The notes under the pieces: model-generated
The model's database searches: none
What the model was told of the DNA's origin: nothing
The model's input: only the letters and a program-made list of their open reading frames with translations
From: Massilia mucilaginosa
Lineage (GTDB): Bacteria; Pseudomonadota; Gammaproteobacteria; Burkholderiales; Burkholderiaceae_D
NCBI RefSeq assembly: GCF_011682145.1
Contig: NZ_WHJH01000058.1
Coordinates: 1-44,933, forward strand
DNA: 44,933 nt
Direction of reading: 5' to 3'
Program-made: the position numbers and the translations under genes
Shown here: positions 1-9,865 of the stretch, piece after piece
Layout of the letters: each line of letters begins with the position of its first letter
How positions within the stretch are numbered: position 1 is the stretch's first letter

Positions 1-35
1 CCGCTTTACCCTGCCCCGTTCAATTGGGTAGGGCG

Positions 36-53
36 CCTATTGCCCACAATAGG
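36..53. other. Short perfect hairpin in the leader region
   Basis: CCTATTG, a CCCA loop and CAATAGG form a perfect 7-bp stem. No T-run follows on either strand, so it is at best a weak terminator of a gene lying before the window. It could equally be an operator or a chance dyad. Confidence 0.35.
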
Positions 54-83
54 ATAATTCGAACCGAGCGGCGTCGAGAGCGA

Positions 84-96
84 CAATTCGGAATTG
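84..96. promoter_or_regulatory. Perfect 13-bp dyad upstream of the rsb operon
   Basis: CAATTC-G-GAATTG is a perfect inverted repeat about 240 bp upstream of the rsbR start, in the only non-coding stretch before the operon (1-334). It has operator-like symmetry but no recognised owner. The rest of 1-334 shows only the hairpin at 36-53 and an AT-rich TATAAT box at 252-257. Confidence 0.25.
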
Positions 97-251
97 CGGA
101 TGACGTTTATGAAACATCCAGGTTAGAGCTCTGACCCCGGTTGTGGGAGTTTGGCGCGGTTTGGGGAGTGAAGTTTCCTACCCCCGCTTGGCTGGAATAT
201 TGTATTTACGTATGGTTTACTAATTGTGCACGGGGTGTTGTTGAGTATCTA

Positions 252-257
252 TATAAT
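252..257 (+). promoter_or_regulatory. Possible -10 box of the rsb operon
   Basis: A perfect TATAAT lies 78 bp before the rsbR start. I cannot see a good TTGACA-like -35 element 16-18 bp upstream, so promoter identity rests on the -10 alone. The rsbR ribosome-binding site AAGGA is at 326-330, four bases before the ATG. Confidence 0.3.
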
Positions 258-334
258 GTCAGGGGTATCGCCGTGACCGGGACCGGTCCGCCTATGCCTT
301 TCCCCATCTCAGCCGAACTATCCCTAAGGATCCA

Positions 335-1201
335 ATGAGCACCGACAAAAGCACCCAGTTAGCCCTGATTATCACCAAGTTCGAACATGAACTGCTGGAA
401 GTGTGGCTGTCGGGATTGATGACGCGCATGATCCGCCGCGACAAGAACGCCGAGGCCGAACTGCGCCAGCAAGCCACCCGTTTCCTGCCCCTGCTGGTGC
501 GCGCCCTCGAACGCGGCGCCACCACCGACATCGAAGGCGCGGCCTGGGACGATACCCGCCACATGCTGACCGAGCTGTCGCAGGCGCGCGTGCGCCAGGG
601 CTTCTCGTCGATCGAGACGGCCAGCTTCATCTTCGCCCTGAAAGAGCCGCTGTTCGCCTACCTGCGCACCGCGCTGGCCGACAACCCGATCGAGCTGGTC
701 GAGGAAACCGCCACCACCAGCGCGCTGTTCGACCGCCTCGGCCTGTTTACCATCGAGGTCTACCAGAAGGCGCGCGAGCAGGTCATCCTGCGCCAGCAGC
801 AGGAACTGCTGGAGCTGTCCACCCCCGTGGTGCAGTTGTGGGAAGGCGTACTGGCCCTGCCGCTGATCGGTACCCTCGACAGCGCCCGCACCCAGGTGGT
901 GATGGAGAACCTGCTGCAGAAAATCGTCGACACCGGCGCCTCGATCGCGATCATCGACATCACCGGCGTACCGACCGTGGATACGCTGGTGGCCCAGCAT
1001 CTGCTCAAGACCATCGCCGCCGCGCGCCTGATGGGCGCCGACTGCATCATCAGCGGCATCCGCCCGCAGATCGCGCAGACCATCGTGCACCTCGGCGTGA
1101 ACCTGGAAGACGTGGTCACCAAGGCCACCCTGGCGGACGCCTTCGTGGTGGCGCTCAAGCGCACCGGTTCGACCATCACCCATCCGCAAAACGCGCGCTA
1201 A
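335..1201 (+). CDS. rsbR: RsbR-like stressosome scaffold/sensor protein (STAS domain)
   Basis: 288 aa. RsbR paralogues form the core of the stressosome with RsbS and are phosphorylated by RsbT, which releases RsbT to act on downstream partners. The N-terminal ~155 residues are helical (RsbR N-terminal type, non-haem by appearance). Residues ~160-275 form a STAS domain with the family signature around IDITGVPTVDT and the motif GIRPQIAQTIV. Ser183 and Thr217 fall where Bacillus RsbRA has its two phosphorylatable threonines; this was aligned by eye, and the first position is Ser rather than Thr. AAGGA at 326-330 supports the ATG at 335. It is first of six tightly spaced plus-strand genes, with rsbS starting 3 bases after its stop. 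The signal sensed is unknown. Confidence 0.88.
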   Translation: MSTDKSTQLALIITKFEHELLEVWLSGLMTRMIRRDKNAEAELRQQATRFLPLLVRALERGATTDIEGAAWDDTRHMLTELSQARVRQGFSSIETASFIFALKEPLFAYLRTALADNPIELVEETATTSALFDRLGLFTIEVYQKAREQVILRQQQELLELSTPVVQLWEGVLALPLIGTLDSARTQVVMENLLQKIVDTGASIAIIDITGVPTVDTLVAQHLLKTIAAARLMGADCIISGIRPQIAQTIVHLGVNLEDVVTKATLADAFVVALKRTGSTITHPQNAR

Positions 1202-1204
1202 GCC

Positions 1205-1561
1205 ATGGAACGCATACCGATTCTGAAAATGGGCCGTCTGCTGCTGGTGACCATCCAGGTCGACATGCACGACCGCCTGGCCATGACCCTGCAGGACGAC
1301 CTGACCGCGCGCATCGTCAAGGACCGCGCCACCGGCGTGTTGATCGATATTTCGGCGCTCGACATCGTCGACTCCTTCATCGGCCGCATGATCAGCCACA
1401 CGGCGGCCATGGCCCGCATTCTCGACGCCCGCACGGTGCTGGTGGGGATGCAGCCGGCCGTGGCGATCACGCTGGTGGAGCTGGGGCTGACGCTCGACGG
1501 CGTCAGCACGGCGCTCAATGTGGAGCGCGGCCTGGCCCTGCTGCAGCAGGAACGGGAATGA
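1205..1561 (+). CDS. rsbS: RsbS-like stressosome antagonist (single STAS domain)
   Basis: 118 aa, the usual RsbS length, made of one STAS domain. In Bacillus, RsbS co-assembles with RsbR and sequesters the RsbT kinase until a conserved serine is phosphorylated. The signature IDISALDIVDSFIGRM is present, and Ser57 in DSFI corresponds to Bacillus RsbS Ser59. No clear Shine-Dalgarno sequence precedes the ATG, which sits 3 bases after the rsbR stop, so translational coupling is likely. The stop lies 29 bases before the GTG chosen for rsbT. Confidence 0.9.
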   Translation: MERIPILKMGRLLLVTIQVDMHDRLAMTLQDDLTARIVKDRATGVLIDISALDIVDSFIGRMISHTAAMARILDARTVLVGMQPAVAITLVELGLTLDGVSTALNVERGLALLQQERE

Positions 1562-1589
1562 CTGCCGTGGTACAGCGGCGGGGATTGCC

Positions 1590-2006
1590 GTGAGCGCCGC
1601 CGGCCAGGGCCTGGTCCACGCACCCTTGATCACCGATGAAGATGTGGTCCGCCTGCGCAAGCTGGTGCGCGATGAAATGGTCGCGCTCAAATTCTCATTG
1701 ATCGAACAAACCAAGATGGTCACCGCCGCCAGCGAGCTGGCGCGCAATACGCTGCGCTACGGCGGCGGCGGACGCGCCGAACTCGAACTGGTCGAGCGCG
1801 GGGGCAAGCGCGGGGTCCAAGTCAGCTTCATCGACGAAGGTCCCGGCATCGCCGACATCGACCTGGCCCTGACCGACGGCTATACCAGCGGCGGCGGGAT
1901 GGGCCTGGGGCTGTCCGGCGCACGCCGCCTGGCCGACGATTTCATCCTCGACAGCGCGCCAGGCAAGGGCACCACCGTCACCATCGCGAAATGGAAGTTG
2001 TTTTGA
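1590..2006 (+). CDS. rsbT: RsbT-like switch serine/threonine kinase
   Basis: 138 aa GHKL-type ATPase. RsbT kinases phosphorylate RsbR and RsbS in the stressosome and then leave to activate a partner. Visible motifs are the N-box ELARNTLRYGGGG (Glu and Asn for Mg-ATP), the G1 box DEGPGIAD, and the glycine-rich G2 lid GGGMGLGLSGARRL, all characteristic of RsbT rather than of histidine kinases. I chose the GTG at 1590, which gives the normal RsbT length. An in-frame ATG at 1518 would overlap rsbS deeply and add unrelated residues. The 3' end overlaps the next gene by 16 bases, implying coupled translation. Confidence 0.88.
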   Translation: MSAAGQGLVHAPLITDEDVVRLRKLVRDEMVALKFSLIEQTKMVTAASELARNTLRYGGGGRAELELVERGGKRGVQVSFIDEGPGIADIDLALTDGYTSGGGMGLGLSGARRLADDFILDSAPGKGTTVTIAKWKLF

Positions 2007-3019
2007 ACAGATTAGGCAGGCAGGCGACGTTTCATGTAGGCGAATCGAGCGAGATCGCGGCGGCCCGGCGCGGCGGCAACACCCTGGCGCGCCAGCTGGG
2101 TTTCGACGAAACGCGCGCCGGCCAGCTGGCCATCGTCATTACCGAGGCGGCCACCAACATCGTCAAGCATGCAGGCGAAGGCGAGATTTTGCTGCGCGCA
2201 CTGTACGCGGGCGAGCGCGCCGGCGTCGAAGTGATCGCGCTCGACCGCGGTCCCGGCATGGCCAACGTGGCGCTGCGCATGGAAGACGGTAACTCCACCG
2301 CCGGCACTTACGGCGTGGGCCTGGGCGCAATCGGCCGCCTGGCGCCGGAATTCGATATCTATTCTGCCGAAGGCCAGGGCACGGTGCTGTTCATGACCAT
2401 CTGGAGCGGCGCCGCCGGCGCACCAATGTCGGACTGGGAAGTGGGCGCGGTGTGCCTGCCGCTTCCCAGCGAGGAAGTCTGCGGCGACGCCTGGGACGTC
2501 GGTGTCGCGAACTGGGGCCTGACGGTCGGCATGGCCGATGGCCTGGGCCACGGTCCCGAGGCGGCGGTCGCCTCCGAAGCGGCGGTCGCGCTGGTGGTGG
2601 AGCGGCCGGCGGTGGGTGTGTCGGAACTGATGCAGCTGGCGCACGGCGCGCTGCGCGGCACCCGTGGCGCCGCGGTGGCGATTGCGGCCATCGACTGCGA
2701 TGCCGGCGAACTGACGTTTGCCGGCATCGGCAACATCGCCGGCTGCATTGTCGATGGTCGCTCGCGCCGCCACCTGATGTCGCACAACGGCATCGTCGGC
2801 AGCAACCTGCGCAAGGTGCAGACGTTTTCCCATCCGTGGGCGCCCGGCGCCATGCTGATCATGCATTCCGACGGCCTGGGAACGCGCTGGGACCTGGATG
2901 CCTATCCGGGCCTGGCGTTCCGCCATCCTGCCCTGATCGCGGCGGTGCTGTACCGCGACTTTGCGCGTCAGCGCGACGACGCCAGCGTGCTGGTGATCCG
3001 CGAGCGGGGGCTTGCGTAA
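1991..3019 (+). CDS. RsbW/T-like ATPase fused to SpoIIE/RsbX-type phosphatase
   Basis: 342 aa, two domains. Residues ~1-135 are a GHKL anti-sigma-type ATPase with N-box EAATNIVKHAG, G1 box DRGPGMANV and lid GTYGVGLGAIGRL. Residues ~140-340 are a PP2C-like SpoIIE/RsbX phosphatase with metal-ligand motifs CGDAWD, GMADGLGHG and HSDGLG. In stressosome operons an RsbX phosphatase resets RsbR and RsbS. The fused ATPase half could dock on a STAS protein or act as a second kinase, giving opposing activities in one chain. It overlaps rsbT by 16 bases, and its stop overlaps the next ATG. The domain call is confident; the physiological direction (RsbX-like reset) is inferred from position. Confidence 0.85.
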   Translation: MEVVLNRLGRQATFHVGESSEIAAARRGGNTLARQLGFDETRAGQLAIVITEAATNIVKHAGEGEILLRALYAGERAGVEVIALDRGPGMANVALRMEDGNSTAGTYGVGLGAIGRLAPEFDIYSAEGQGTVLFMTIWSGAAGAPMSDWEVGAVCLPLPSEEVCGDAWDVGVANWGLTVGMADGLGHGPEAAVASEAAVALVVERPAVGVSELMQLAHGALRGTRGAAVAIAAIDCDAGELTFAGIGNIAGCIVDGRSRRHLMSHNGIVGSNLRKVQTFSHPWAPGAMLIMHSDGLGTRWDLDAYPGLAFRHPALIAAVLYRDFARQRDDASVLVIRERGLA

Positions 3020-4410
3020 TGTCGCTGCGGATCCTCAAGATCGCCATCGGCACCGAGCTCGATGTGGTCGGCGCCCGCCAGCGCGCGCGCGAGATCGCGG
3101 TGCTGTGCGGATTCGCCATGCAGGATCAGGTACGCATCGCCACCTCGGTGTCGGAGTTCGTCCGTAACGTTTTCAATTATGCGCACGGCGGCAGGGTCGA
3201 GTTTTCGATCGAGGAAAGCGCCGGCGTGCAGTCGCTCCAGATCCGCATCGAGGACCAGGGTCCCGGCATCGCCGACCTGGACCTGGTGCTGTCCGGGCGC
3301 TACCAGTCGACTACCGGCATGGGCCTGGGTATTCTGGGCGCGCGGCGCCTGATGGACCTGTGCGATATCCGCTCGGCGCCCGGCAGCGGGACCCGGATCG
3401 TGCTGCAAAAACGCTTTGCCGGCGACGCCCCGCGCATGACGGCGCGCATGGTGGGCGACATGTGCGCCCATCTCAGCGCGCAGGCGCCCGACTCGATGCT
3501 GGGCGAAGTGCAGCAGCAGAACCAGGAACTGCTCGGCACCCTCGATGAGCTCAAGGCGCGCCAGGAAGAGCTGCTGGCCCTCACCCGCGAACTCGAAGAG
3601 AACAACCGCGCCGTCAAGGTGCTGTATGCGGAGCTCGACGAAAAAGCCGAGCACCTGCGCCGCTCCGACCAGGCCAAGACGCGCTTCCTGTCGAACATGA
3701 GCCACGAATTCCGCACGCCGCTCAGTTCGATCCGGGCGCTGGCCAAGCTGCTGCTGGCGCGCTCGGACGGCGAGCTGTCGGAAGAGCAGGAGAAGCAGGT
3801 CAGGTACATCCTGCAGGGAACCGTCGCCCTCAACGAGATGGTCGACGACCTGCTCGACCTGGCCAAGATCGAAGCGGGCAAGGTCGATGTGCGCGCCGAG
3901 CGCTTCCTGGTGGCCGACATGTTCAGCACCTTGCGCGGCCTGCTGCGGCCTTTGCTGGGCAGTTCCGCCGTCGCGCTGACCTTCCATGAGCCGGACGCCG
4001 GGCTGGCGCTGCTCAGCGACCAGGGCAAGCTGTCGCAGATCCTGCGCAACTTCATTTCGAATGCGATCAAGTACACCGAGCAGGGCGAGATCGCGGTACG
4101 CGCCGCCCTGGTTCCCGGGAAGGGTATGATGCAGATCAGCGTCGCCGATACCGGACTGGGGATCGCCGCCTCCGACCATGCGTTCATTTTCGAAGAATTC
4201 AGCCAGATCGAAAACCGCTTGCAGACGCGCGTCAAGGGCACCGGCCTCGGTTTGCCGCTGTGCCGCAAGCTGGCCGACCTGCTGGGCGGATCGGTCGGCG
4301 TGGACAGCGTGCCGGGCGCCGGTTCCGTGTTCTGGGTGTCGGTTCCGCTCAACTATGCCGCGCAGGGAGGCGACGCCCTCGCGCCGCCACATTCACACTT
4401 ACCGGATTGA
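3019..4410 (+). CDS. Histidine kinase with an N-terminal RsbT-like ATPase domain
   Basis: 463 aa, soluble, with no membrane segment. Residues ~1-132 form an RsbT-like GHKL domain (N-box SEFVRNVFNYAHGG, G1 DQGPGIAD, lid GMGLGILGARRL). Residues ~160-218 are a strongly heptad-patterned Gln/Glu/Leu coiled coil. A HisKA domain follows, with the phospho-acceptor near residue 229 in SNMSHEFRTPL, then a classic HATPase_c (ISNAIKYTEQGE, DTGLGIA, GTGLGLPL). The protein therefore has two ATP-binding domains. The ATG at 3019 overlaps the preceding TAA. By architecture it links partner switching directly to His-Asp phosphotransfer. Its partner is probably the hybrid encoded 8 bases downstream. Domain identity is firm; the signalling order is inferred. 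Confidence 0.88.
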   Translation: MSLRILKIAIGTELDVVGARQRAREIAVLCGFAMQDQVRIATSVSEFVRNVFNYAHGGRVEFSIEESAGVQSLQIRIEDQGPGIADLDLVLSGRYQSTTGMGLGILGARRLMDLCDIRSAPGSGTRIVLQKRFAGDAPRMTARMVGDMCAHLSAQAPDSMLGEVQQQNQELLGTLDELKARQEELLALTRELEENNRAVKVLYAELDEKAEHLRRSDQAKTRFLSNMSHEFRTPLSSIRALAKLLLARSDGELSEEQEKQVRYILQGTVALNEMVDDLLDLAKIEAGKVDVRAERFLVADMFSTLRGLLRPLLGSSAVALTFHEPDAGLALLSDQGKLSQILRNFISNAIKYTEQGEIAVRAALVPGKGMMQISVADTGLGIAASDHAFIFEEFSQIENRLQTRVKGTGLGLPLCRKLADLLGGSVGVDSVPGAGSVFWVSVPLNYAAQGGDALAPPHSHLPD

Positions 4411-4418
4411 GGTCCACC

Positions 4419-5939
<1,521 letters not shown>

Positions 5940-5946
5940 TACTGGT

Positions 5947-7005
5947 TCACTGCCAGGAGAATAACCACCTCAAAGGTTTGTCGACGCGCGCGGCCCACGA
6001 TTTTTCGTTGTGGGTGGCGCCGTCGGCGGCGTGGTAAAACAGGTCGGCATCCTGCCGGTAGCCCTGCTTGAGCATGGCGTCGCGCATCTTGATGGTCTCT
6101 TCCAGGCCATCCTTCACCGTTCCTGCATCCAGGTAAAACTTCACCGGCAGGCGCGGCGGCAGTGCCGTCACCAGTTCCTGCCTGTTCCACCAGAACGAGC
6201 CCGATACCGACGCCGCCTTCGAAAAGACCGCCGCATTTTTCTGCGCGATCCAGACCGAGGCGATGCCGCCCAGCGATGATCCCATGATGGCGGTCGATTC
6301 CTTGCCGGGCAGGGTGCGCAGCGCGCCGTCGACATACGGCTTGACCGTATCGACCACGAAGCGCTGGTAGGTGTCGAGCTGGCCGCCGCCGTACTGCGGA
6401 TCGCAGCAGGGCGTGTATTCGTCGATGCGCGCGGGCGTGTTGTCGATGCCGACCACGATGATCTCTTCCATCACGCCGGTGGCCACCAGCCGGTTGACCG
6501 TTTCGTCGATGCCCCATTCGACGCCGAAGGCCGCCGTCCGGGCGTCGAACAGGTTCTGGCCGTCGTGCATGTACAGCACCGGATAACGCTTGGCGCGGTT
6601 CTCGTCGTAGCTAGGCGGCAGGTAAATGCGCAGCTTGCGGCTGTTCTTGAGCTGGGGCGAGGCGAAGTCGGGGATGATCTTCACTTTGCCGAAGGGCGCG
6701 CCGAAGAAGGGATAGATGTCGCGCGTGCTGCCGGCAGCGAGCCGGTAGGTGCCGCCGATGGACACCTTGTCGTCGCCGAGGGCCGGTTTCATGACCACCT
6801 CGCCCAGTTCGTCGGGCCAGGTGTAGGTCCAGACCTTGCCGTCGTCGCTGCTGGCCGGCGCGCCTTTGGACCACGACATCGGCCCCTTGTCGCCGCGGAT
6901 GGCGACGCCGCCTTTGGGGCTGTCGTAATGGACGCGCACCGTGGTGGCGTCGGCGGCCAGGGGCAGCAGGCTTGCCGCGCCAAGCGCCAGTCGTGCCAGT
7001 GTCAT
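5947..7005 (-). CDS. Exported putative esterase (esterase D/enterochelin-esterase family) with starch-binding-like N-terminus
   Basis: 352 aa. An N-terminal signal peptide ends near ADA-TTV (about residue 20). Residues ~22-100 form a beta-rich module resembling starch-binding modules of the CBM25/26 kind. The remainder is an alpha/beta-hydrolase of the putative-esterase family (PF00756 type). The nucleophile elbow is GSSLGG with Ser244, a C-terminal His332 lies in ATHNEKSW, and an Asp near 293 may be the acid. It is the last gene of a four-gene exported glycosidase operon, 13 bases after the six-hairpin glycosidase. A role in removing ester groups from the glucan or its break-down products is inferred from context; the substrate is unknown. 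Confidence 0.78.
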   Translation of the reverse strand: MTLARLALGAASLLPLAADATTVRVHYDSPKGGVAIRGDKGPMSWSKGAPASSDDGKVWTYTWPDELGEVVMKPALGDDKVSIGGTYRLAAGSTRDIYPFFGAPFGKVKIIPDFASPQLKNSRKLRIYLPPSYDENRAKRYPVLYMHDGQNLFDARTAAFGVEWGIDETVNRLVATGVMEEIIVVGIDNTPARIDEYTPCCDPQYGGGQLDTYQRFVVDTVKPYVDGALRTLPGKESTAIMGSSLGGIASVWIAQKNAAVFSKAASVSGSFWWNRQELVTALPPRLPVKFYLDAGTVKDGLEETIKMRDAMLKQGYRQDADLFYHAADGATHNEKSWAARVDKPLRWLFSWQ

Positions 7006-7018
7006 TGCATATTCCTTT

Positions 7019-9865
7019 TTACTTCAGGCGCAGCAGGCGCGCGCCATGCACATCGAACTTGTTGGATGGCCCTCCGGCGCCGCCGGCCGCGCTGAAGGTG
7101 CTGTTGCTTTGCAGGTAGCTCATATTATAGAAGTCGCTCATCTCCAGCCGGTAGCGGCCGGGTTTCAGGCGCGCGACCAGCGGCGTCGACATCACCGGCG
7201 GCGCGCCGGTCGTGTCGATGCGCGCGTGCGGCAGCTGCACCACGCCCTGCGCCGCGATGCGGCCGGAAGCCTCTTTCAGGACCAGCCATTTTACGCCGCC
7301 GCTGATCCCCAGGTTAATCTGGTTGGCGCTGTTATGGTAGCGCACCTGAAGGCCGTATTCGCCGGCCTGGGTGATGTTCACCGTGCCGAAGCGCAGGCGC
7401 GCGCCCGGCTGGCCCCAGTCCTTGATGTGCGCCTGCGCCACGCCGTCGACCGTCACCGGGACCTCGATCGCCGTGCCTGTGCAACGCGGCACGCTGTGGT
7501 GGCTGCGGTTGCCCGACGCGGCAAACTGCGCTTCGACGGCATAGCACGCGGCAGTGGGCGCGCCGCGGTCGGTCCAGGCGCCGGCGCCGACCTTCGCTGC
7601 AATCAGCTTGCCATCGCGGTAGATGTTGTACACGGTGCCGGCGCCATTGCCGTTGGCATCGATGTGCAGCGTGGCTGGTGCCGTGATACCGGCAATGGCC
7701 GGTTCACGCGGGCCGAATACGTCCGGCCCCTGGGCATACGGCGCGGCGTGAACACGGTGGATTTGCTGTTCGCCTTTTTGCAGTGCGCCAAGCGTGACAT
7801 CGATGCTTGCGTTGTCGGGCAACTGCTGCCAGCGGATCGACTGCGCCACGCTGGCGCCGCCAATGGCGATGGCGTCGACAGGGAACCAGCCTGTATCGCT
7901 GGTCGCATCGGGCAGCGTGATGCGCACATTGATGCGTTTTCCGCGCACGGTCAGGTTATCGAGGCTGATGACCCTGGCCGCGCCGAACATTTCGCGCCGC
8001 AGTTTGCTGGTGATGAACGGGCGCACGTCGATGCCGCTGTCGGTCACGCTCACCCCGAACACGTTCCCGATCACCATGCCGAGGTAGCCGCCGACCGACC
8101 ACAGTTGGCGCTTCGAGTTGATCACGGGGCCGATCAGCGCCGGCTGCTGTTCGTCGAGCAGGAGCGGCTGGCCGGAAATCCACTCCAGGTTCTCCATGTT
8201 CGACAGGTTCAGCGCGGCGCCGCGTGTCAGGGTGTCGTACGCGGCGTCGGCCACGCTGACATTGGCGTGCATGGCGGCGGCCTTGAGGCCGTAAGCGGTC
8301 ACGAACGGCCAGATGGCGCGGTTGTGATACACCGGCATGCCTTGCTGCTGCGGGTAGATCACCGGCGCGCCCATCGGGCCATGCGGATAGCTGGCCAGGA
8401 TGCGGCGCGCGCGCCTGGCGTCGGCCACGCCGGTGACCACCGCCAGCGCTTGTCCGAGCCAGTCGAATTTATGCAGCGGTGCGCCGTCGAAGTGGGGCGC
8501 GCTCAGGCTGCTGTACATGCCCGCATCCTCGAGCCAGAAGCGGTCGTTGATGCTGCGCTTGAGTGAAGCGGCCCAGCCGGCATATCTGGCCGAGCGCACG
8601 GCGTCCCCGCTGTCATGCGCGAGCGAGGCGGCCAGGGTCAGTGCCTTGTAGTGCAGGACGTTGGTGGACAGCGCTTTGGAGCTGGCCAGCGAAGCGAGAT
8701 CATTGACGATCCATGCGGCGTAGCTTTGGTCGCGCCAGTCCAGAAAGGACTGCTCGCCCATGTACAGGCCGGAGGCCGCGTCGAAGGCGGCCAGGCGGTC
8801 GTTGTCGAGCGTGTTGGCCAGCGCCGCCAGTGCCCGCGCCGCGAACGGCGCGCGCTGCTCCGGCGCCAGGCTGGCCAGCGCAGCTTCGGCGCCGAGTACC
8901 CACGCCACCCGGTCGGTGCTGACCGGCCAGCTGCCGCCGGTCCCGGTATCCTGGATGATCTGCAGGCCGTCGGCGCTGCCCGCCACATTCGGCGCGCGCT
9001 CGATGCCGGCGCGGTAGCCGGAGAGCTTGAAGTCGAGCGAATTGCGCACGCGCTCCGGGTCGAGCATCGCCAGCCCAAGGTCGGCCGCGTACGACAGGTC
9101 GCGGGTCCAGACGTAATGCCACTTCTCGCCGGTTTCGAAACAGGCGCAGTCGATGGCGGCGCCGCCGTTGTAGTTGCCGTCCTTGATCTGCGCGACCGCA
9201 TTCTGCTTCATTTCATCGAGCGCCAGCGCAAACAGGGCGTCGAACGCGAGGCTGCCGCTGCGCACGGTCGGTGCGTCTGCGCTCTCCTGGTAGGTCGTCG
9301 ATTGCGGGCCGGGATCGCGCAGCGGCATCGTGGTCGATTGGGTGTAGCTGCGCAGCGCCGCCGCGGGGTCGGGCGTCGACCAGCGCACGGTGTTGCCGCC
9401 GTACTCGCTGGCGACGCTGAGCGCATGGCCCTTGTGCGGGTCTTCCGTGCTGGCGGGCGCCATGCCGGTCTGCGTTACGCGCAGCAGCGGCGCCGCCGGG
9501 TCGGATGCGTCGACAGAAAAGCGCCAGGTCGAGGTCTTCTTGACGAACAGGTAGTCCTCGGGGCCGGACCGGGTTTGCATTTTGTAGCTGGCGCCGGCGG
9601 CCACGGTGACGCTGGCGGTCGGGTCGATCACCCATTCGGCCGACCAGTCCTTGCTGCCGACCTTGAAGCCGTGGTAGCCGGGGCTGACCACAATGTCGGC
9701 TTCATACAGGCCCTTGCCCTTGTAGGCCAGCGGGTGGTCGATGCCCCAGCCATTGAAGCCGCCGCGCAGGTACATGGGCGCGGCCAGCGTGCCGCTGTCG
9801 GCGATGCAGGCGGCGCTGGCCGAGAACAGGGCGGCTGCGGCCAGCAGGTGGGAGGTGGTGATCAT
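7019..9865 (-). CDS. Exported six-hairpin (GH15-like) glycosidase with N- and C-terminal carbohydrate-binding modules
   Basis: 948 aa. The start is the ATG at 9865, which overlaps the upstream TGA (ATGA) and is followed by a signal peptide (MITTSHLLAAAALFSASAACIA). Residues ~28-110 resemble a pullulanase X25-type binding module (YLRGGFNGWG). The central ~500 residues form an (alpha/alpha)6-barrel glycosidase with WHYVWTRDLSYAADLGLA, matching glucoamylase/glucodextranase-like enzymes. The C-terminal ~150 residues look like a jelly-roll galactose-binding or CBM35-like module. Likely reaction: exo-hydrolysis of alpha-glucans in the periplasm or outside the cell. The family is clear; linkage specificity cannot be read from the sequence. 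The reading frame remains open upstream of 9865, but that stretch encodes no sensible protein. Confidence 0.8.
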   Translation of the reverse strand: MITTSHLLAAAALFSASAACIADSGTLAAPMYLRGGFNGWGIDHPLAYKGKGLYEADIVVSPGYHGFKVGSKDWSAEWVIDPTASVTVAAGASYKMQTRSGPEDYLFVKKTSTWRFSVDASDPAAPLLRVTQTGMAPASTEDPHKGHALSVASEYGGNTVRWSTPDPAAALRSYTQSTTMPLRDPGPQSTTYQESADAPTVRSGSLAFDALFALALDEMKQNAVAQIKDGNYNGGAAIDCACFETGEKWHYVWTRDLSYAADLGLAMLDPERVRNSLDFKLSGYRAGIERAPNVAGSADGLQIIQDTGTGGSWPVSTDRVAWVLGAEAALASLAPEQRAPFAARALAALANTLDNDRLAAFDAASGLYMGEQSFLDWRDQSYAAWIVNDLASLASSKALSTNVLHYKALTLAASLAHDSGDAVRSARYAGWAASLKRSINDRFWLEDAGMYSSLSAPHFDGAPLHKFDWLGQALAVVTGVADARRARRILASYPHGPMGAPVIYPQQQGMPVYHNRAIWPFVTAYGLKAAAMHANVSVADAAYDTLTRGAALNLSNMENLEWISGQPLLLDEQQPALIGPVINSKRQLWSVGGYLGMVIGNVFGVSVTDSGIDVRPFITSKLRREMFGAARVISLDNLTVRGKRINVRITLPDATSDTGWFPVDAIAIGGASVAQSIRWQQLPDNASIDVTLGALQKGEQQIHRVHAAPYAQGPDVFGPREPAIAGITAPATLHIDANGNGAGTVYNIYRDGKLIAAKVGAGAWTDRGAPTAACYAVEAQFAASGNRSHHSVPRCTGTAIEVPVTVDGVAQAHIKDWGQPGARLRFGTVNITQAGEYGLQVRYHNSANQINLGISGGVKWLVLKEASGRIAAQGVVQLPHARIDTTGAPPVMSTPLVARLKPGRYRLEMSDFYNMSYLQSNSTFSAAGGAGGPSNKFDVHGARLLRLK

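Noticed and set aside
215-238. Sigma-B-like boxes GTTTAC-N12-GGGTGT before the rsb operon
   Set aside because: The match is attractive beside rsb genes, but betaproteobacteria are not known to carry sigma-B, no sigma gene is present, and both boxes are imperfect. I treat it as coincidence.
141-338. A 65-codon open frame before rsbR
   Set aside because: Unusual Trp/Phe-rich composition, no ribosome-binding site and overlap with the rsbR start. It looks like non-coding leader.
359-1747. Long open frames antisense to or out of frame with the rsb genes (and many similar ones across the window)
   Set aside because: High-GC genes leave long stop-free shadow frames. Their translations are rich in Arg, Ala, His and Gln with no recognisable domains, while the opposite frame encodes a clear family.
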